Assembly (NCBI GenBank): GCA_050516505.1
Contig: CP191518.1
Coordinates: forward strand, 2,418,001 to 2,482,000
DNA from: Scandinavium ludwigii_A
Lineage (GTDB): Bacteria; Pseudomonadota; Gammaproteobacteria; Enterobacterales; Enterobacteriaceae
Direction: 5' to 3'
Length of the DNA stretch: 64,000 bases
The position numbers and the translations under genes were made by a program. The number at the start of each line of letters is the position of its first letter. Within the stretch, counting starts at the first letter, position 1. Positions 8,822 to 18,024 of this stretch are shown one piece after another. The notes under the pieces are model-generated. The model was given only the letters and a program-made list of their open reading frames with translations, was not told where the DNA came from and ran no database searches.

Positions 8822-10414
8822 TTATTTGATGTCGACTGGGTAGAACAAGTGCTTGCCAAACGGGTCGATTTCATAGCCGCTGACGTCCTTGCGCACCGGT
8901 TCAAAAATGGTCGAATGGGCAATCATCACCGCCGGCATCTGGTCGTGCATCATCTGTTGCGCCTGCTGATACAACGCCGTACGTTTCTGCTGATCGGTTA
9001 TCGATTTTGCGTCAGCGATAAGCTTGTCGAATGGCGCATAGCACCACTTCGCCGAGTTCGAACCGCCGTTGGCTGACTGGCAGGTAAACAGCGGCCCGAA
9101 GAAGTTATCCGGATCGCCCGTCGCCGTCGTCCAACCCATCAGTGCGGCCTGATGCTCACCGTCTTTCACCCGTTTCAGGTATTCACCCCACTCATAGGTC
9201 GTGATAGTGGTTTTGACGCCGATTTTCGCCCAGTCGGCCTGGATCATCTCCGCCATGCGCTTGGCGTTCGGGTTGTACGGTCGCTGCACCGGCATCGCCC
9301 ATAAATCGACGGCTAAACCGTTGGGATAACCCGCCTCTTTCAGCAGCGCTTTGGCTTTCTCCGGGTCGAAATCGTAATCCTTCAGCGCGCTGTCAGCGCT
9401 CCACACGCCCGGCGGCAGCAGGTTTTTCGCGACGGTGCCGGTGCCGTGGAATACCGCATCAATGATTGCCGGTTTGTTAATGGCCATCGCCAGCGCCTGA
9501 CGCACTTTCACGTTATCAAACGGCGGTTTTTGAGTATTGAATGACAGGAAACCGGTATTCAGCCCAGCCTTGCTCAACAGGTTAATGTCTTTGTTTTCTT
9601 TCATCCGCGGCAAATCGGCCGGATTGGGGAACGGCATGACCTGACACTCATTTTTCTCGAGCTTGGCATAACGCACCGAGGCGTCCGGGGTGATACTGAA
9701 CACCAGTCGGTCAATTTTGGCCTTGCCCTGCCAGTAATCCGGGAAGGCGGTGTACAGAATGCGGGAATCTTTCTGGTACTGCGCCAGCTTAAACGGCCCG
9801 GTGCCTACTGGGTTCATATCGACGCGCTCCGGCGTACCCGCTTTCATCATCGCGTCGGCATATTCGCTGGACAGGATCGAGGCAAAATACCAGGCCAGAT
9901 CCGCCACAAACGGCGCTTCCGGATGCGCCAGGGTGAAGCGCACCGTATGGTCATCTACTTTGTCGATTTGGGTAATCAGCTTGCCAAACTCGAGACTTTC
10001 GAAATTGGAATAGCTACCGCCTGACACCTTGTGATACGGGTTATTTTCATCCTTTTGACGCATGAACGAGAAGATAACGTCATCGGCGTTGAAATCCCGT
10101 GTCGGGGTGAAATATTTGTTGCTCTGGAACTTCACGCCCTTGCGCAGGTGGAAGGTGTAAACCTTGCCGTCGTCGCTCACGTCCCAGCTTTCCGCGAGGC
10201 TCGGCACCAGCTCAGTGGTACCCGGCGTGAAATCCACCAGCCGGTTATACACCGGCACGGCGCTGGCATCGACGCTGGTCCCCGAGGTGTATAACTGCGG
10301 GTTAAAGTTCTCCGGCGATCCTTCCGAACAGTACACCAGCGTCTTCGCCGCCACGGTGGAACTTACCGTCAGGGCCGCCATCGCCAGTGCCAGCGTTGTC
10401 AGTTTGCTTTTCAT
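8822..10414 (-). CDS. DppA-like periplasmic peptide-binding protein (SBP family 5)
   Basis: 530 residues from the ATG at 10414, which has AGGA eight bases upstream. A Sec signal peptide (about residues 1-23, ending STVAA) precedes KTLVYCSEGSPENFNPQL, a clear DppA-type N-terminus. The conserved pair of cysteines around KNECQVMPFPNPADLP and the KWCYAPFD segment also match DppA. It is a paralogue of the dipeptide-binding protein rather than DppA itself, because no permease or ATPase genes are adjacent. It probably feeds peptides to Dpp or Opp machinery encoded elsewhere. Divergent from a PepT-like peptidase gene. Confidence 0.85.
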   Translation of the reverse strand: MKSKLTTLALAMAALTVSSTVAAKTLVYCSEGSPENFNPQLYTSGTSVDASAVPVYNRLVDFTPGTTELVPSLAESWDVSDDGKVYTFHLRKGVKFQSNKYFTPTRDFNADDVIFSFMRQKDENNPYHKVSGGSYSNFESLEFGKLITQIDKVDDHTVRFTLAHPEAPFVADLAWYFASILSSEYADAMMKAGTPERVDMNPVGTGPFKLAQYQKDSRILYTAFPDYWQGKAKIDRLVFSITPDASVRYAKLEKNECQVMPFPNPADLPRMKENKDINLLSKAGLNTGFLSFNTQKPPFDNVKVRQALAMAINKPAIIDAVFHGTGTVAKNLLPPGVWSADSALKDYDFDPEKAKALLKEAGYPNGLAVDLWAMPVQRPYNPNAKRMAEMIQADWAKIGVKTTITTYEWGEYLKRVKDGEHQAALMGWTTATGDPDNFFGPLFTCQSANGGSNSAKWCYAPFDKLIADAKSITDQQKRTALYQQAQQMMHDQMPAVMIAHSTIFEPVRKDVSGYEIDPFGKHLFYPVDIK

Positions 10415-10507
10415 GTCCATTTCCTGTTCTTATTGATTTAGACTTCAATTGATACCATCAAACACAAATTGCAAACACCTGATAACTAAAATAAAGAAGG
10501 AATCACT

Positions 10508-11740
10508 ATGTCTTCTCCGCTCGCCAGTCAATTAACCCAACGCTTCTTCCGCTACCTGGCTATCACCAGTCAAAGCGATGCCAGCGCCACCACGCTGCCG
10601 ACCACTGTCGGTCAGCATGAGATGGCGCGAGAGCTCGCCAAAGAGTTGGCACAGCTGGGCCTGGAGAGCATTGAGATTGACGAACACGCCACCGTCACCG
10701 CGGTGAAAAAAGGCAACGTTGACGGCGCACCGCGCGTCGGTTTTATCACCCATATTGATACCGTAGACGTCGGTTTAGCGCCGGATATTCATCCACAAAT
10801 CCTGCGTTTTACTGGTCAGGATCTCTGTTTGAACGCCGAACAAAACGTCTGGCTGCGCGTCGATGAGCATCCTGAAATCCTCGCCTATCCCGATGAAGAG
10901 ATTATTTTCGGCGACGGCACCAGCGTGCTCGGGGCGGATAACAAAGCGGCGGTCACCGTGGTAATGACCCTGCTGGAGAATTTGACGGAGCAACATCGTC
11001 ACGGCGATATCGTGGTGGCGTTCGTGCCGGATGAAGAAGTGGGCCTGCGCGGGGCCAAAGCGCTGGATCTGGAGCGTCGTTTCAATGTTGATTTCGCCTG
11101 GACCATCGATTGCTGCGAGCTTGGCGAGATTGTTTACGAGAACTTTAACGCCGCTGCCGCGGAAATCCGCTTCACCGGGGTGACGGCCCACCCCATGTCA
11201 TCCAAAGGCGTACTGGTGAACCCGCTGTTGATGGCAACGGATTTCATCAGTCATTTTGACCGGTTGCAAACACCGGAACACACCGAGGGCCGCGAAGGCT
11301 ACGTCTGGTTTAACGGCATGGACGCGGTGCAGAGCCAGGCGATTCTGCGCGCCAACATCCGGGATTTTGATCTGCCAAGTTTCGAGCGCCGTAAACAGCA
11401 GATTGCCGATGTCGCCGCGAAGATTGCCGCGCAGTATCCGACGGCCAGGGTGGAATTTCAGATAAGCGATACTTACAGCAACATCAGCAACGCCGTGGGT
11501 GAAGATCGTCGCGCAATCGATCTGATGTTCGAGGCGATGGAAAGCCTGGGGATTACGCCGAAACCGACGCCGATGCGCGGGGGCACCGACGGCGCGGCGC
11601 TCTCAGCCAAAGGGCTGCTGACCCCGAACTTCTTTACCGGCGCACACAACTTCCACTCGAAGTTTGAGTTTTTGCCGCTGAAATCGTTCGAGGCCTCGTA
11701 CCACGTTGCCCTTCAACTGTGTCTGCTGGCTGCGCGTTAA
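10508..11740 (+). CDS. Peptidase T-like aminotripeptidase (M20B family)
   Basis: 410 residues, the size of PepT. The metal-binding pattern is intact: His in THIDTVDV (about residue 82), Asp in VLGADNKAA, the Glu pair in PDEEVG, Asp in TIDCCELGE, and His in GAHNFHSKFEF near the C-terminus. PepT enzymes are cytoplasmic zinc aminopeptidases acting on tripeptides. AAGGAA precedes the start. Its divergent neighbour is a DppA-like binding protein, so the pair looks like a peptide-scavenging unit. Likely a second pepT paralogue; the 3' end overlaps tehB by 4 bp. Confidence 0.85.
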   Translation: MSSPLASQLTQRFFRYLAITSQSDASATTLPTTVGQHEMARELAKELAQLGLESIEIDEHATVTAVKKGNVDGAPRVGFITHIDTVDVGLAPDIHPQILRFTGQDLCLNAEQNVWLRVDEHPEILAYPDEEIIFGDGTSVLGADNKAAVTVVMTLLENLTEQHRHGDIVVAFVPDEEVGLRGAKALDLERRFNVDFAWTIDCCELGEIVYENFNAAAAEIRFTGVTAHPMSSKGVLVNPLLMATDFISHFDRLQTPEHTEGREGYVWFNGMDAVQSQAILRANIRDFDLPSFERRKQQIADVAAKIAAQYPTARVEFQISDTYSNISNAVGEDRRAIDLMFEAMESLGITPKPTPMRGGTDGAALSAKGLLTPNFFTGAHNFHSKFEFLPLKSFEASYHVALQLCLLAAR

Positions 11741-12333
11741 GCGGGTTTGCGCGCGAGCATGGTGGCGAAACGCAGTTTAATACGATTGCCGTTGGCGTCG
11801 GTGCGATGTAACTCGCCGACGTCCTCGTTATAACGGTCAAATTCCCAGCCTGCGTAATACGCTTTCAGTTCACCCTGCTTAAAGGCAAACGGGAAACCGA
11901 CCTGACACGGATAGTCGTCGGTATCCATTGCCGCGACGATCAGGTTCCAGCCGCCCGGTTTGGTGCAGCGCTGCATGTTGGCGATAAGCCCCGGAATGGT
12001 GTCGGCCTGGAGAAACATCATCACCACGGTCGACAGAATAAAGTCGTATTCGCCTTCAAACGTCAGCGTATTGAGGTCGAGCTCTTTCGATTGCAGGTTC
12101 TCGAGACCTTCCGCCTGACGAACCGTTTCCAGATGCATAATGCCCGCCGGGTTTTTATCCCACGCCGTCACATCAAAGCCGTTCGCCGCCAGATACAGGC
12201 TATTGCGCCCACTGCCGCAGCCTAAATCCAGCGTTTTGCCTGGGGCGATTTTGGTCGCCGCGTGCAGCACTTCGGAATGGGTGCGCGTCATGCCGTATTT
12301 ATCAGTGAAGTAATTTTCATCGCAGCGGGTCAT
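11737..12333 (-). CDS. tehB: Tellurite methyltransferase TehB
   Basis: 198 residues, close to E. coli TehB (197). The SAM-binding motif LDLGCGSGRNSLYLA (about residues 34-48) and YDFILSTVVMMFL are conserved. TehB uses S-adenosylmethionine to detoxify tellurite and selenium compounds in the cytoplasm. In K-12 it follows the exporter gene tehA, but here no tehA is present: upstream is the divergent ydcK after only 119 bp. The enzyme itself looks intact. Confidence 0.92.
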   Translation of the reverse strand: MTRCDENYFTDKYGMTRTHSEVLHAATKIAPGKTLDLGCGSGRNSLYLAANGFDVTAWDKNPAGIMHLETVRQAEGLENLQSKELDLNTLTFEGEYDFILSTVVMMFLQADTIPGLIANMQRCTKPGGWNLIVAAMDTDDYPCQVGFPFAFKQGELKAYYAGWEFDRYNEDVGELHRTDANGNRIKLRFATMLARKPA

Positions 12334-12452
12334 CGGGAGTCCTTATCGGCTATCGGTTTATGCTTTAAAGATGCATTTTAAAAGAATCTTATAGGCCGCG
12401 TCACTGAGATTCTTTGCTACGTTTATGTTAAGCCCCCGTTACGAGAAGAGTG

Positions 12453-13433
12453 ATGAACAAGTACCATCTCAGCGACACCACACGTACGTACAGCTATCAG
12501 CAAGAGGCTGAAAAAAAGAGCGTTACTCTAAGGCAAATCATCGCGCTGCGTGATTTCGCTGACGTGACGCAGGGAACCGCAGGCGGATGGGTCGACGCTG
12601 AAACGGCACTCAGTCAGGACGGCGACTGCTGGATTTACGACGAAAACAGCGTGGTGTTTGCCGACGCAAAGATAACCGGCAATGCCCGCATTACGCAGGC
12701 CTGTACCCTGTCGCACAGTGCCGTGATTGAGGATAACGCCTGGATAGACGGCGCGATTATCAGTCATCAGGCGCAAATAAGTGACAACGTCACAGTTCAG
12801 CGTTCGCGGGTACGGGGAAAATGCCATATTTTCGGCGAGGCGCGCATTCTTAACGAATGTGACATTATCGCCGCCATGGGTTTAACGCCCGACAGCACAC
12901 AACACCTGCAAATCTACGATCGCGCCACCGTCAGCAATTCTCGCGTGGTGCATCAGGCGCAAATTTACGGCGAGGCGATTGTGGACCATGCCTTTATCGA
13001 ACATCGGGCGGAAGTATTCGACGCCGCGCTGTTGCAGGGCAACGAAGAAAACAACGTCTGGGTCTGCGATTGCGCGAAAGTTTACGGCAATGCGCGGGTG
13101 GTGGCGGGCAACGGCGAAGACGCGATTCCCACGTTGCGATACAGTTCGCAGGTGGCGGAAAACGCGGTGGTCGAAGGCAACTGCGTGCTCAAACATCACG
13201 TGCTGATTGGCGGTCACGCCTGGCTGCGCGGCGGCCCGATTCTGCTCGACGACAAAATCCTGATTGAGGGCAACGCGCGGGTCATCGGCGATGTGGTTAT
13301 TGAGCATCGCGTCGAAATCTGCGGCAATGCCATTATCGAAGCCTATGCCGGCGACCGCATTCACATTCGCGGGCGCAAGGTGATCAACGGCGACGAACGC
13401 GTGACCCGTACGCCGCTGCTGGGCTCACTCTAA
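12453..13433 (+). CDS. ydcK: Left-handed beta-helix (hexapeptide repeat) protein YdcK
   Basis: 326 residues from the ATG at 12453 (GAGAAGAG upstream), the same length as E. coli YdcK. The sequence is a long run of imperfect hexapeptide-like repeats rich in N-A-x-I/V and D-x-A patterns (for example ITGNARITQA, EDNAWIDGAIIS, IYGEAIVDHAFI), predicting a parallel beta-helix like that of acyltransferases. Function is unknown. Conserved K-12 neighbours are rimL and tehB. The 3' end overlaps the convergent rimL by 9 bp. Confidence 0.9.
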   Translation: MNKYHLSDTTRTYSYQQEAEKKSVTLRQIIALRDFADVTQGTAGGWVDAETALSQDGDCWIYDENSVVFADAKITGNARITQACTLSHSAVIEDNAWIDGAIISHQAQISDNVTVQRSRVRGKCHIFGEARILNECDIIAAMGLTPDSTQHLQIYDRATVSNSRVVHQAQIYGEAIVDHAFIEHRAEVFDAALLQGNEENNVWVCDCAKVYGNARVVAGNGEDAIPTLRYSSQVAENAVVEGNCVLKHHVLIGGHAWLRGGPILLDDKILIEGNARVIGDVVIEHRVEICGNAIIEAYAGDRIHIRGRKVINGDERVTRTPLLGSL

Positions 13434-13991
13434 AACCTCGTCGATGATCCGACCGTAAATGTTCTGGTCGTGATAATGGCCGTTGAGAAACTCCGCCTGT
13501 TTCAGGCAACCTTCCAGTAAAAACCCGTTGCGCAGCGCCACCTGGTTGCTGCGCTCATTCTCAACCCGACACTTGATCACAAACCGCCGCACTTCGCCCT
13601 GCTGCGCGTAATAGTGCATAAACGCCTGCAAGCAACGACTGATAATCCCCTGTCCCTGATGCGCCTCATCCAGCCAGTAGCCGATGTAGCCCGTCTTGTT
13701 CAGCGGCTCAATGGCGTTAAAGGACAGCACGCCCACCACGTCATCACCCCGCACAATCATGAAGACCTTGGCGTAACCGCGCTGGTGCAGCATCCGATTG
13801 CTGAGCAGGTTTTGCCGGGTATCGTCTTCCCCGCCGACAAACTGCGGCCAGTTAAGCGAATGCTGTAGCCAGTGGCGATTCCTAAGAACCAATTGGTGCA
13901 GCGGTGAAACAAAACGCTCATGCGTCGCGTGCAGCGAAAGCCCCTTTGAAACCGGGATGGTTTCGTCCTGGAGTGGAAGTTCTTCGATCAT
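13425..13991 (-). CDS. rimL: Ribosomal protein L7/L12 serine N-acetyltransferase RimL
   Basis: 188 residues from the ATG at 13991, which has AAGGAG upstream; the frame extends further without support. GNAT fold with an acetyl-CoA loop in GYWLDEAHQGQGIISR and a conserved core RRFVIKCRVENERSNQVALR. It acetylates the N-terminal serine of L12 to make L7. Compared with E. coli RimL (179 residues), the N-terminus carries a few extra residues (MIEELPLQD). Convergent with ydcK, as in K-12. Confidence 0.92.
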   Translation of the reverse strand: MIEELPLQDETIPVSKGLSLHATHERFVSPLHQLVLRNRHWLQHSLNWPQFVGGEDDTRQNLLSNRMLHQRGYAKVFMIVRGDDVVGVLSFNAIEPLNKTGYIGYWLDEAHQGQGIISRCLQAFMHYYAQQGEVRRFVIKCRVENERSNQVALRNGFLLEGCLKQAEFLNGHYHDQNIYGRIIDEVLE

Positions 13992-14105
13992 GATGACTCC
14001 TTGTTGCCAGTAAAAACGCACTAAAACAATGCACACCTTCATCACAACTGTGCGCCATGGACGGGCATATTACGCAAAACCCGCAGCTGGCGCGGGACGC
14101 CCGGC

Positions 14106-14120
14106 TGGCACGTCTCTTGC
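14106..14120 (+). promoter_or_regulatory. Consensus sigma-54 promoter upstream of hpxO
   Basis: TGGCACG-N4-TTGC at 14106-14120, followed by TTT, is a full match to the sigma-54 -24/-12 element with exact spacing. The expected start site is near 14132, about 24 bases before the hpxO start codon. This predicts nitrogen (NtrC-type) control. I did not find a convincing NtrC palindrome upstream. Confidence 0.85.
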
Positions 14121-14155
14121 TTTACTTGCTTGTAACCCAAAGGAGAGACAACAAG

Positions 14156-15313
14156 ATGAAAGCAATCGTGATTGGTGGTGGCATTGGTGGCCTCTCTGCG
14201 GCCATCGCCCTGAAGCAGTGCGGCATTGAAACCGAGGTTTATGAAGCTGTTAAACAGATTAAACCGGTTGGGGCCGCCATTTCAATTTGGCCAAACGGCG
14301 TTAAGTGCCTGAATTGGTTGGGTATGAAAGAGCAACTGCGAAAATTAGGGGGGCCATTGGAGTATATGTCCTATCGCGATTTCCGCCATAACCAGACCAT
14401 GACGCGCTTCAGCCTCGACCCGCTGGTGCAAAGCGTCGGCGAACGCCCCTGGCCCGTGGCCCGCGCGGGATTACAGGACATGCTGCTCGACACCTACGGC
14501 CGCGACGACGTGCAGTTCGGCAAACGGGTGGTGAGCGTAGAATCCTTTGCGGACGGCGTACGCGCCACGTTTGAAGACGGACACACCGCCGAAGCGGATC
14601 TGCTGGTCGCCGCTGACGGTGCGCATTCGGCAATCCGCTCGTGGGTGATTGGCTACCAGACGGAGCGCCGCTACGCCGGGTACGTCAACTGGAACGGGCT
14701 GGTCACCATTGATGATTCCCTCGCGCCCGCCAATCAGTGGACCACCTGGGTCGGCGAAGGTAAACGCGTCTCGCTAATGCCGGTCGCCGGGAATCGCTTC
14801 TACTTCTTCTTCGATGTGCCGCTGCCGACGGGCCTGGCGGAAGACCGCGAGACCGCGCGCGCCGATTTACAGCGCTATTTCAGCGGCTGGGCCGACCCGG
14901 TACAGCAGTTGATTGCGCAGATTGACCCGCAGACCACCAACCGCATTGAAATTCACGACATCGAACCGCTGGAAACATTGGTGCGCGGACGCGTGGCGCT
15001 GCTCGGCGACGCCGGGCACAGCACGACGCCGGATATTGGCCAGGGCGGCTGTGCGGCAATGGAAGATGCGGTGGTGTTGGCGATGACCCTACAAACGCAT
15101 TCGTTGGGGATTGAAGACGCCCTACTGCGCTATCAGGAAAAACGCGCCTGGCGGGTGAAAGATTTGGTGCTCAAAGCACGTAAACGCTGCGACGTCACTC
15201 ACGGCAAAGATATGCAGGAAACCAAAGCCTGGTACGCCGATTTGTACCAGGAAACCGGCGACCGCATTTTGGCCGGGATGCGCGAAACCATCGTCGGCGG
15301 CCCCTTGGGGTGA
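14156..15313 (+). CDS. hpxO: FAD-dependent urate hydroxylase HpxO
   Basis: 385 residues from the ATG at 14156, with AGGAGA upstream. A flavoprotein hydroxylase with the N-terminal dinucleotide motif VIGGGIGGLSAA, the LVAADGAHS motif in the middle, and GDAGHSTTPDIGQG binding flavin near the C-terminal third. It closely resembles Klebsiella HpxO, which converts urate to 5-hydroxyisourate in purine catabolism. No other hpx genes are adjacent: neighbours are rimL and opgD, where K-12 has ydcH instead. A consensus sigma-54 promoter precedes it, fitting use of purines as nitrogen source. Confidence 0.88.
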   Translation: MKAIVIGGGIGGLSAAIALKQCGIETEVYEAVKQIKPVGAAISIWPNGVKCLNWLGMKEQLRKLGGPLEYMSYRDFRHNQTMTRFSLDPLVQSVGERPWPVARAGLQDMLLDTYGRDDVQFGKRVVSVESFADGVRATFEDGHTAEADLLVAADGAHSAIRSWVIGYQTERRYAGYVNWNGLVTIDDSLAPANQWTTWVGEGKRVSLMPVAGNRFYFFFDVPLPTGLAEDRETARADLQRYFSGWADPVQQLIAQIDPQTTNRIEIHDIEPLETLVRGRVALLGDAGHSTTPDIGQGGCAAMEDAVVLAMTLQTHSLGIEDALLRYQEKRAWRVKDLVLKARKRCDVTHGKDMQETKAWYADLYQETGDRILAGMRETIVGGPLG

Positions 15314-15321
15314 GTGGCATT

Positions 15322-15347
15322 GCCCGGTGGCGCTAGTGCCACCGGGC
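15322..15347. repeat. Single REP-type hairpin between hpxO and opgD
   Basis: GCCCGGTGGC-GCTAGT-GCCACCGGGC, a perfect 10-bp stem with the REP core sequence, lies between two convergent genes and may serve as a transcript end for either. Confidence 0.75.
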
Positions 15348-15357
15348 TTGACGCGCT

Positions 15358-17013
15358 TTACTTCATTACGCGGTCATCAACGTAATGACGTTTATCCGCT
15401 GCCGGTGGGAAATACTGGTACAGCCAGGTTTCGCTGACTGCATCGCCCTGACAGCGCAGGAACATGCGCATTTCAACCGGGTCGGTAGCGTCGTTGGTCG
15501 GATACCAGTCAAACAGGATCCGGTAGCCGTCGAACGGTTCGACGTACAGAATTTCCACCTGCTTCGCTTCACCGTTAGACAACGTGATCACCGGCTCAAT
15601 GCCTTTCGGTGCCGCCGCTTTCAGGTCGCCGCCGACAAAATCGATAGCGAAACGACGCGCCCATTTTTCAGGATAATGCTCGCCCGGCGCCCAGCCTTCC
15701 GGGAAACCGCCCATGCCGGTACGGGTTGCCATCACGCGCGCTAACGGGGAACGTACCGGCGGCTGTGCGGCCCAGTACAGGCGATATTTAAAGTCCAGCT
15801 CGTCGCCCGCCTTCACCGCTTTCTTCGGTTGCCAGAAGCAGACGATGTTATCCAGCGTTTCACCGGTTGTCGGGATTTCCATCAGCGAGACGGCACCTTC
15901 ACCCCACTGGTTACGCGGCTCGACCCACAGGCTTGGGCGTTTGTCGTACCAGCCCATGACGTCCTGATAGTGTGAGAAATCGCGATCAAGCTGCAGCAGA
16001 CCAAAGCCACGCGGGTTTTTGTCCTGGAACGCGTTGAATTGCAGTTTCTGCGGGTTGTTCAGTGGACGGCAAACCCACTCGCCGTTGCCACGCCACATCG
16101 CCAGGCGATCGGAGTCGTGGATTTGCGGGTGAATGGTGTCGCAGGTGCGGCGTTCGTTGTTGCCGCAGCTGAACATACTGGTCATCGGGGAAATGCCGAG
16201 CTGTTTGATGTCTTTGCGCGCAAAGATGTGGTTTTCCACATCCATGATCACCTGCGTTTCCTGGCAGTTGACGGTAAATTTGTAGGCACCGGTGACGCTA
16301 GGGCTGTCGAGCAGCGCATACACGGTGAATACCGTGGCGCCGGGTTTGACGGTTTCAAACCAGAACGAGGTGAAGTCCGGGAACTCTTCCGGCGTGTCGG
16401 TGAAGGTATCCACCGCCAGACCACGGGCGGATAGGCCGTACTGATAGGTGCTGTCGACCGCGCGGAAGTAGCTCGCGCCGAGGAACGACACAATATCGCG
16501 ACGCGCCAGTTCAGGGGCTTTAAAGGTACGGAAGCCGGCGAAACCGAGGTCGGTCTGCCCTTCCAGCTGTTTGGTGTCGACGCCCGCGTCGTTGTATTTG
16601 AACAGCTCCGGGCGGAAGTGAATTTCACGCGCCTGCTGGGAAGCCGTATCGAGCGAGAACATGCGCACGCGGCGGCGGAAGCCCATCCCGACGTGGAAGA
16701 ACTGGATATCCAGTTTGCGATCTTCGATGTTGTTCCACAGCGACTGCGAGGCGTCGTACTGAATGCTGTTGTAAGCCTGCGGGGTCAGCTCTGCCAGGGT
16801 TTTCGGCAGGTCTTTGGGTGCACCGCCCCAAGGCTGGCTCGCCAGATCGCGGGCCATGGATTGCAGAACGGAGTAGTCAAAGCGGCGCGTTTGCCCATCG
16901 GCAATTGACGAGTCATCGGCCAGGGCCGCTTTGGAGAATAGAGAGGCGATTCCAGTTGTAGCGCTCACCGCGGCTACAGCCATTGAAGATTTTATAAAGT
17001 GTCTGCGATTCAT
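15358..17013 (-). CDS. opgD: Periplasmic glucan biosynthesis protein OpgD
   Basis: 551 residues, identical in length to E. coli OpgD (MdoD). A twin-arginine signal (NRRHFIKSS, then a hydrophobic stretch to about residue 32) sends the folded protein to the periplasm. There it shapes osmoregulated periplasmic glucans. Internal sequence such as FLGASYFRAV and CNNERRTCD matches the OpgG/OpgD family. In K-12 ydcJ and ydcH flank it; here the accessory block at 17.2-23.3 kb and hpxO have taken those positions. Confidence 0.94.
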   Translation of the reverse strand: MNRRHFIKSSMAVAAVSATTGIASLFSKAALADDSSIADGQTRRFDYSVLQSMARDLASQPWGGAPKDLPKTLAELTPQAYNSIQYDASQSLWNNIEDRKLDIQFFHVGMGFRRRVRMFSLDTASQQAREIHFRPELFKYNDAGVDTKQLEGQTDLGFAGFRTFKAPELARRDIVSFLGASYFRAVDSTYQYGLSARGLAVDTFTDTPEEFPDFTSFWFETVKPGATVFTVYALLDSPSVTGAYKFTVNCQETQVIMDVENHIFARKDIKQLGISPMTSMFSCGNNERRTCDTIHPQIHDSDRLAMWRGNGEWVCRPLNNPQKLQFNAFQDKNPRGFGLLQLDRDFSHYQDVMGWYDKRPSLWVEPRNQWGEGAVSLMEIPTTGETLDNIVCFWQPKKAVKAGDELDFKYRLYWAAQPPVRSPLARVMATRTGMGGFPEGWAPGEHYPEKWARRFAIDFVGGDLKAAAPKGIEPVITLSNGEAKQVEILYVEPFDGYRILFDWYPTNDATDPVEMRMFLRCQGDAVSETWLYQYFPPAADKRHYVDDRVMK

Positions 17014-17187
17014 GCCTGAGTCAGCGTCCTTCTGTGATAATCGACTTCGCTAAGAATCGCCCACTCTAGACAAAAAACGCTGATAATCCAATTGTTGGCG
17101 GTACAAAATGCGCCCAAACCCGGAAATAAATAATTGCGATCGGAAGTGACTGAATCGGGCTGTAAAAAAGCGTAAGCCGATAAACAT

Positions 17188-17222
17188 AAAAAAGCCCCGG
17201 GAGCGACATCACTCACAGGGCC
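17188..17222 (-). terminator. Rho-independent terminator of the aminotransferase-binding protein operon
   Basis: On the minus strand a 13-bp stem with one mismatch and a four-base loop (GGCCCTGTGAGTG / CGCTCCCGGGGCT) is followed by six T, just after the stop of the binding-protein gene. Confidence 0.82.
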
Positions 17223-17238
17223 AAAAGAGCGAGCTGTT

Positions 17239-18012
17239 TTACTTCACGCTAACGTCGATACCCGGGAAGTATTTCGCGGCAAGTTTAGTGATAGTGCCGT
17301 CGGCACGCACTTTATCGATAGCTGCATCCAGCTGTTTTTTCTCTGCGGTATCGCCTTTGCGCAGACCAAAACCAATGCCGCTACCCAGAATCGTGTCATC
17401 GGCCACCGGTTTGCCAATAAAGCCGAATCCTTTACCCTGCGGCTTGCTGAGGAACCCGGCCTGCCCGGCGGCAGACATCACCAGCGAGGCGTCGATGCGA
17501 CCGTTGAGCAAATCGGCCCACGCCATGTTCTGATCTTTATAGGACACCACGGTTACGCCATGTTTTTCCCAATGCTCTTTGGCGTAGGTTTCCTGAATAG
17601 AACCCTGCAACACGCCGATGGTTTTGCCGTTTAGCCCTTCCGGCGTGGCCTGCATCCCGCTGCCTTCTTTGCCGACTAACTGCGACGGAATACGGTAAAT
17701 TGGCTGGGTGAAATCAATACTTTTGCGGCGCTGCTCAGTGATGTTCATCGCCGAATTAATGGCATCAAATTTCTTGGCCACCAGACCAGGAATCAACGAA
17801 TCAAACGCGCTTTCTACCCAGCTACATTTCAGCGCGGCCGCTTTACAGATGGCATTGCCCAAATCGATATCAAAACCCTGTAGTTCGCCCGCCGAATTAC
17901 GGCTTTCAAACGGCGGATATTCCGCCTCCACGCCAAAACGCAGTTCGCCTGCTGCAAAAGAAGAGAACGAACAGAACAGGCCCATGCCCACAATCAGTGC
18001 TTTCACTTTCAT
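17239..18012 (-). CDS. Periplasmic amino-acid-binding protein (SBP family 3)
   Basis: 257 residues from the ATG at 18012; its AAGGGG ribosome-binding site overlaps the stop codon of the upstream aminotransferase gene. A Sec signal peptide (about residues 1-20) precedes ELRFGVEAEYPPFESRN, the start of the HisJ/ArgT-type fold, and GFDIDLGNAIC and NAMNITEQRRKSIDFT-like segments follow. It would deliver a polar amino acid to an ABC importer, yet no permease or ATPase gene is adjacent. It forms a two-gene operon with the aminotransferase, ending at a terminator. The ligand is unknown. Confidence 0.82.
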   Translation of the reverse strand: MKVKALIVGMGLFCSFSSFAAGELRFGVEAEYPPFESRNSAGELQGFDIDLGNAICKAAALKCSWVESAFDSLIPGLVAKKFDAINSAMNITEQRRKSIDFTQPIYRIPSQLVGKEGSGMQATPEGLNGKTIGVLQGSIQETYAKEHWEKHGVTVVSYKDQNMAWADLLNGRIDASLVMSAAGQAGFLSKPQGKGFGFIGKPVADDTILGSGIGFGLRKGDTAEKKQLDAAIDKVRADGTITKLAAKYFPGIDVSVK

Positions 18013-18024
18013 CGCCAACGCCCC

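Noticed and set aside
14030..14100. NtrC-binding site for hpxO
   Set aside because: GCACA-N13-TGTGC and a TGCGCC stretch are present but do not fit the NtrC consensus layout.
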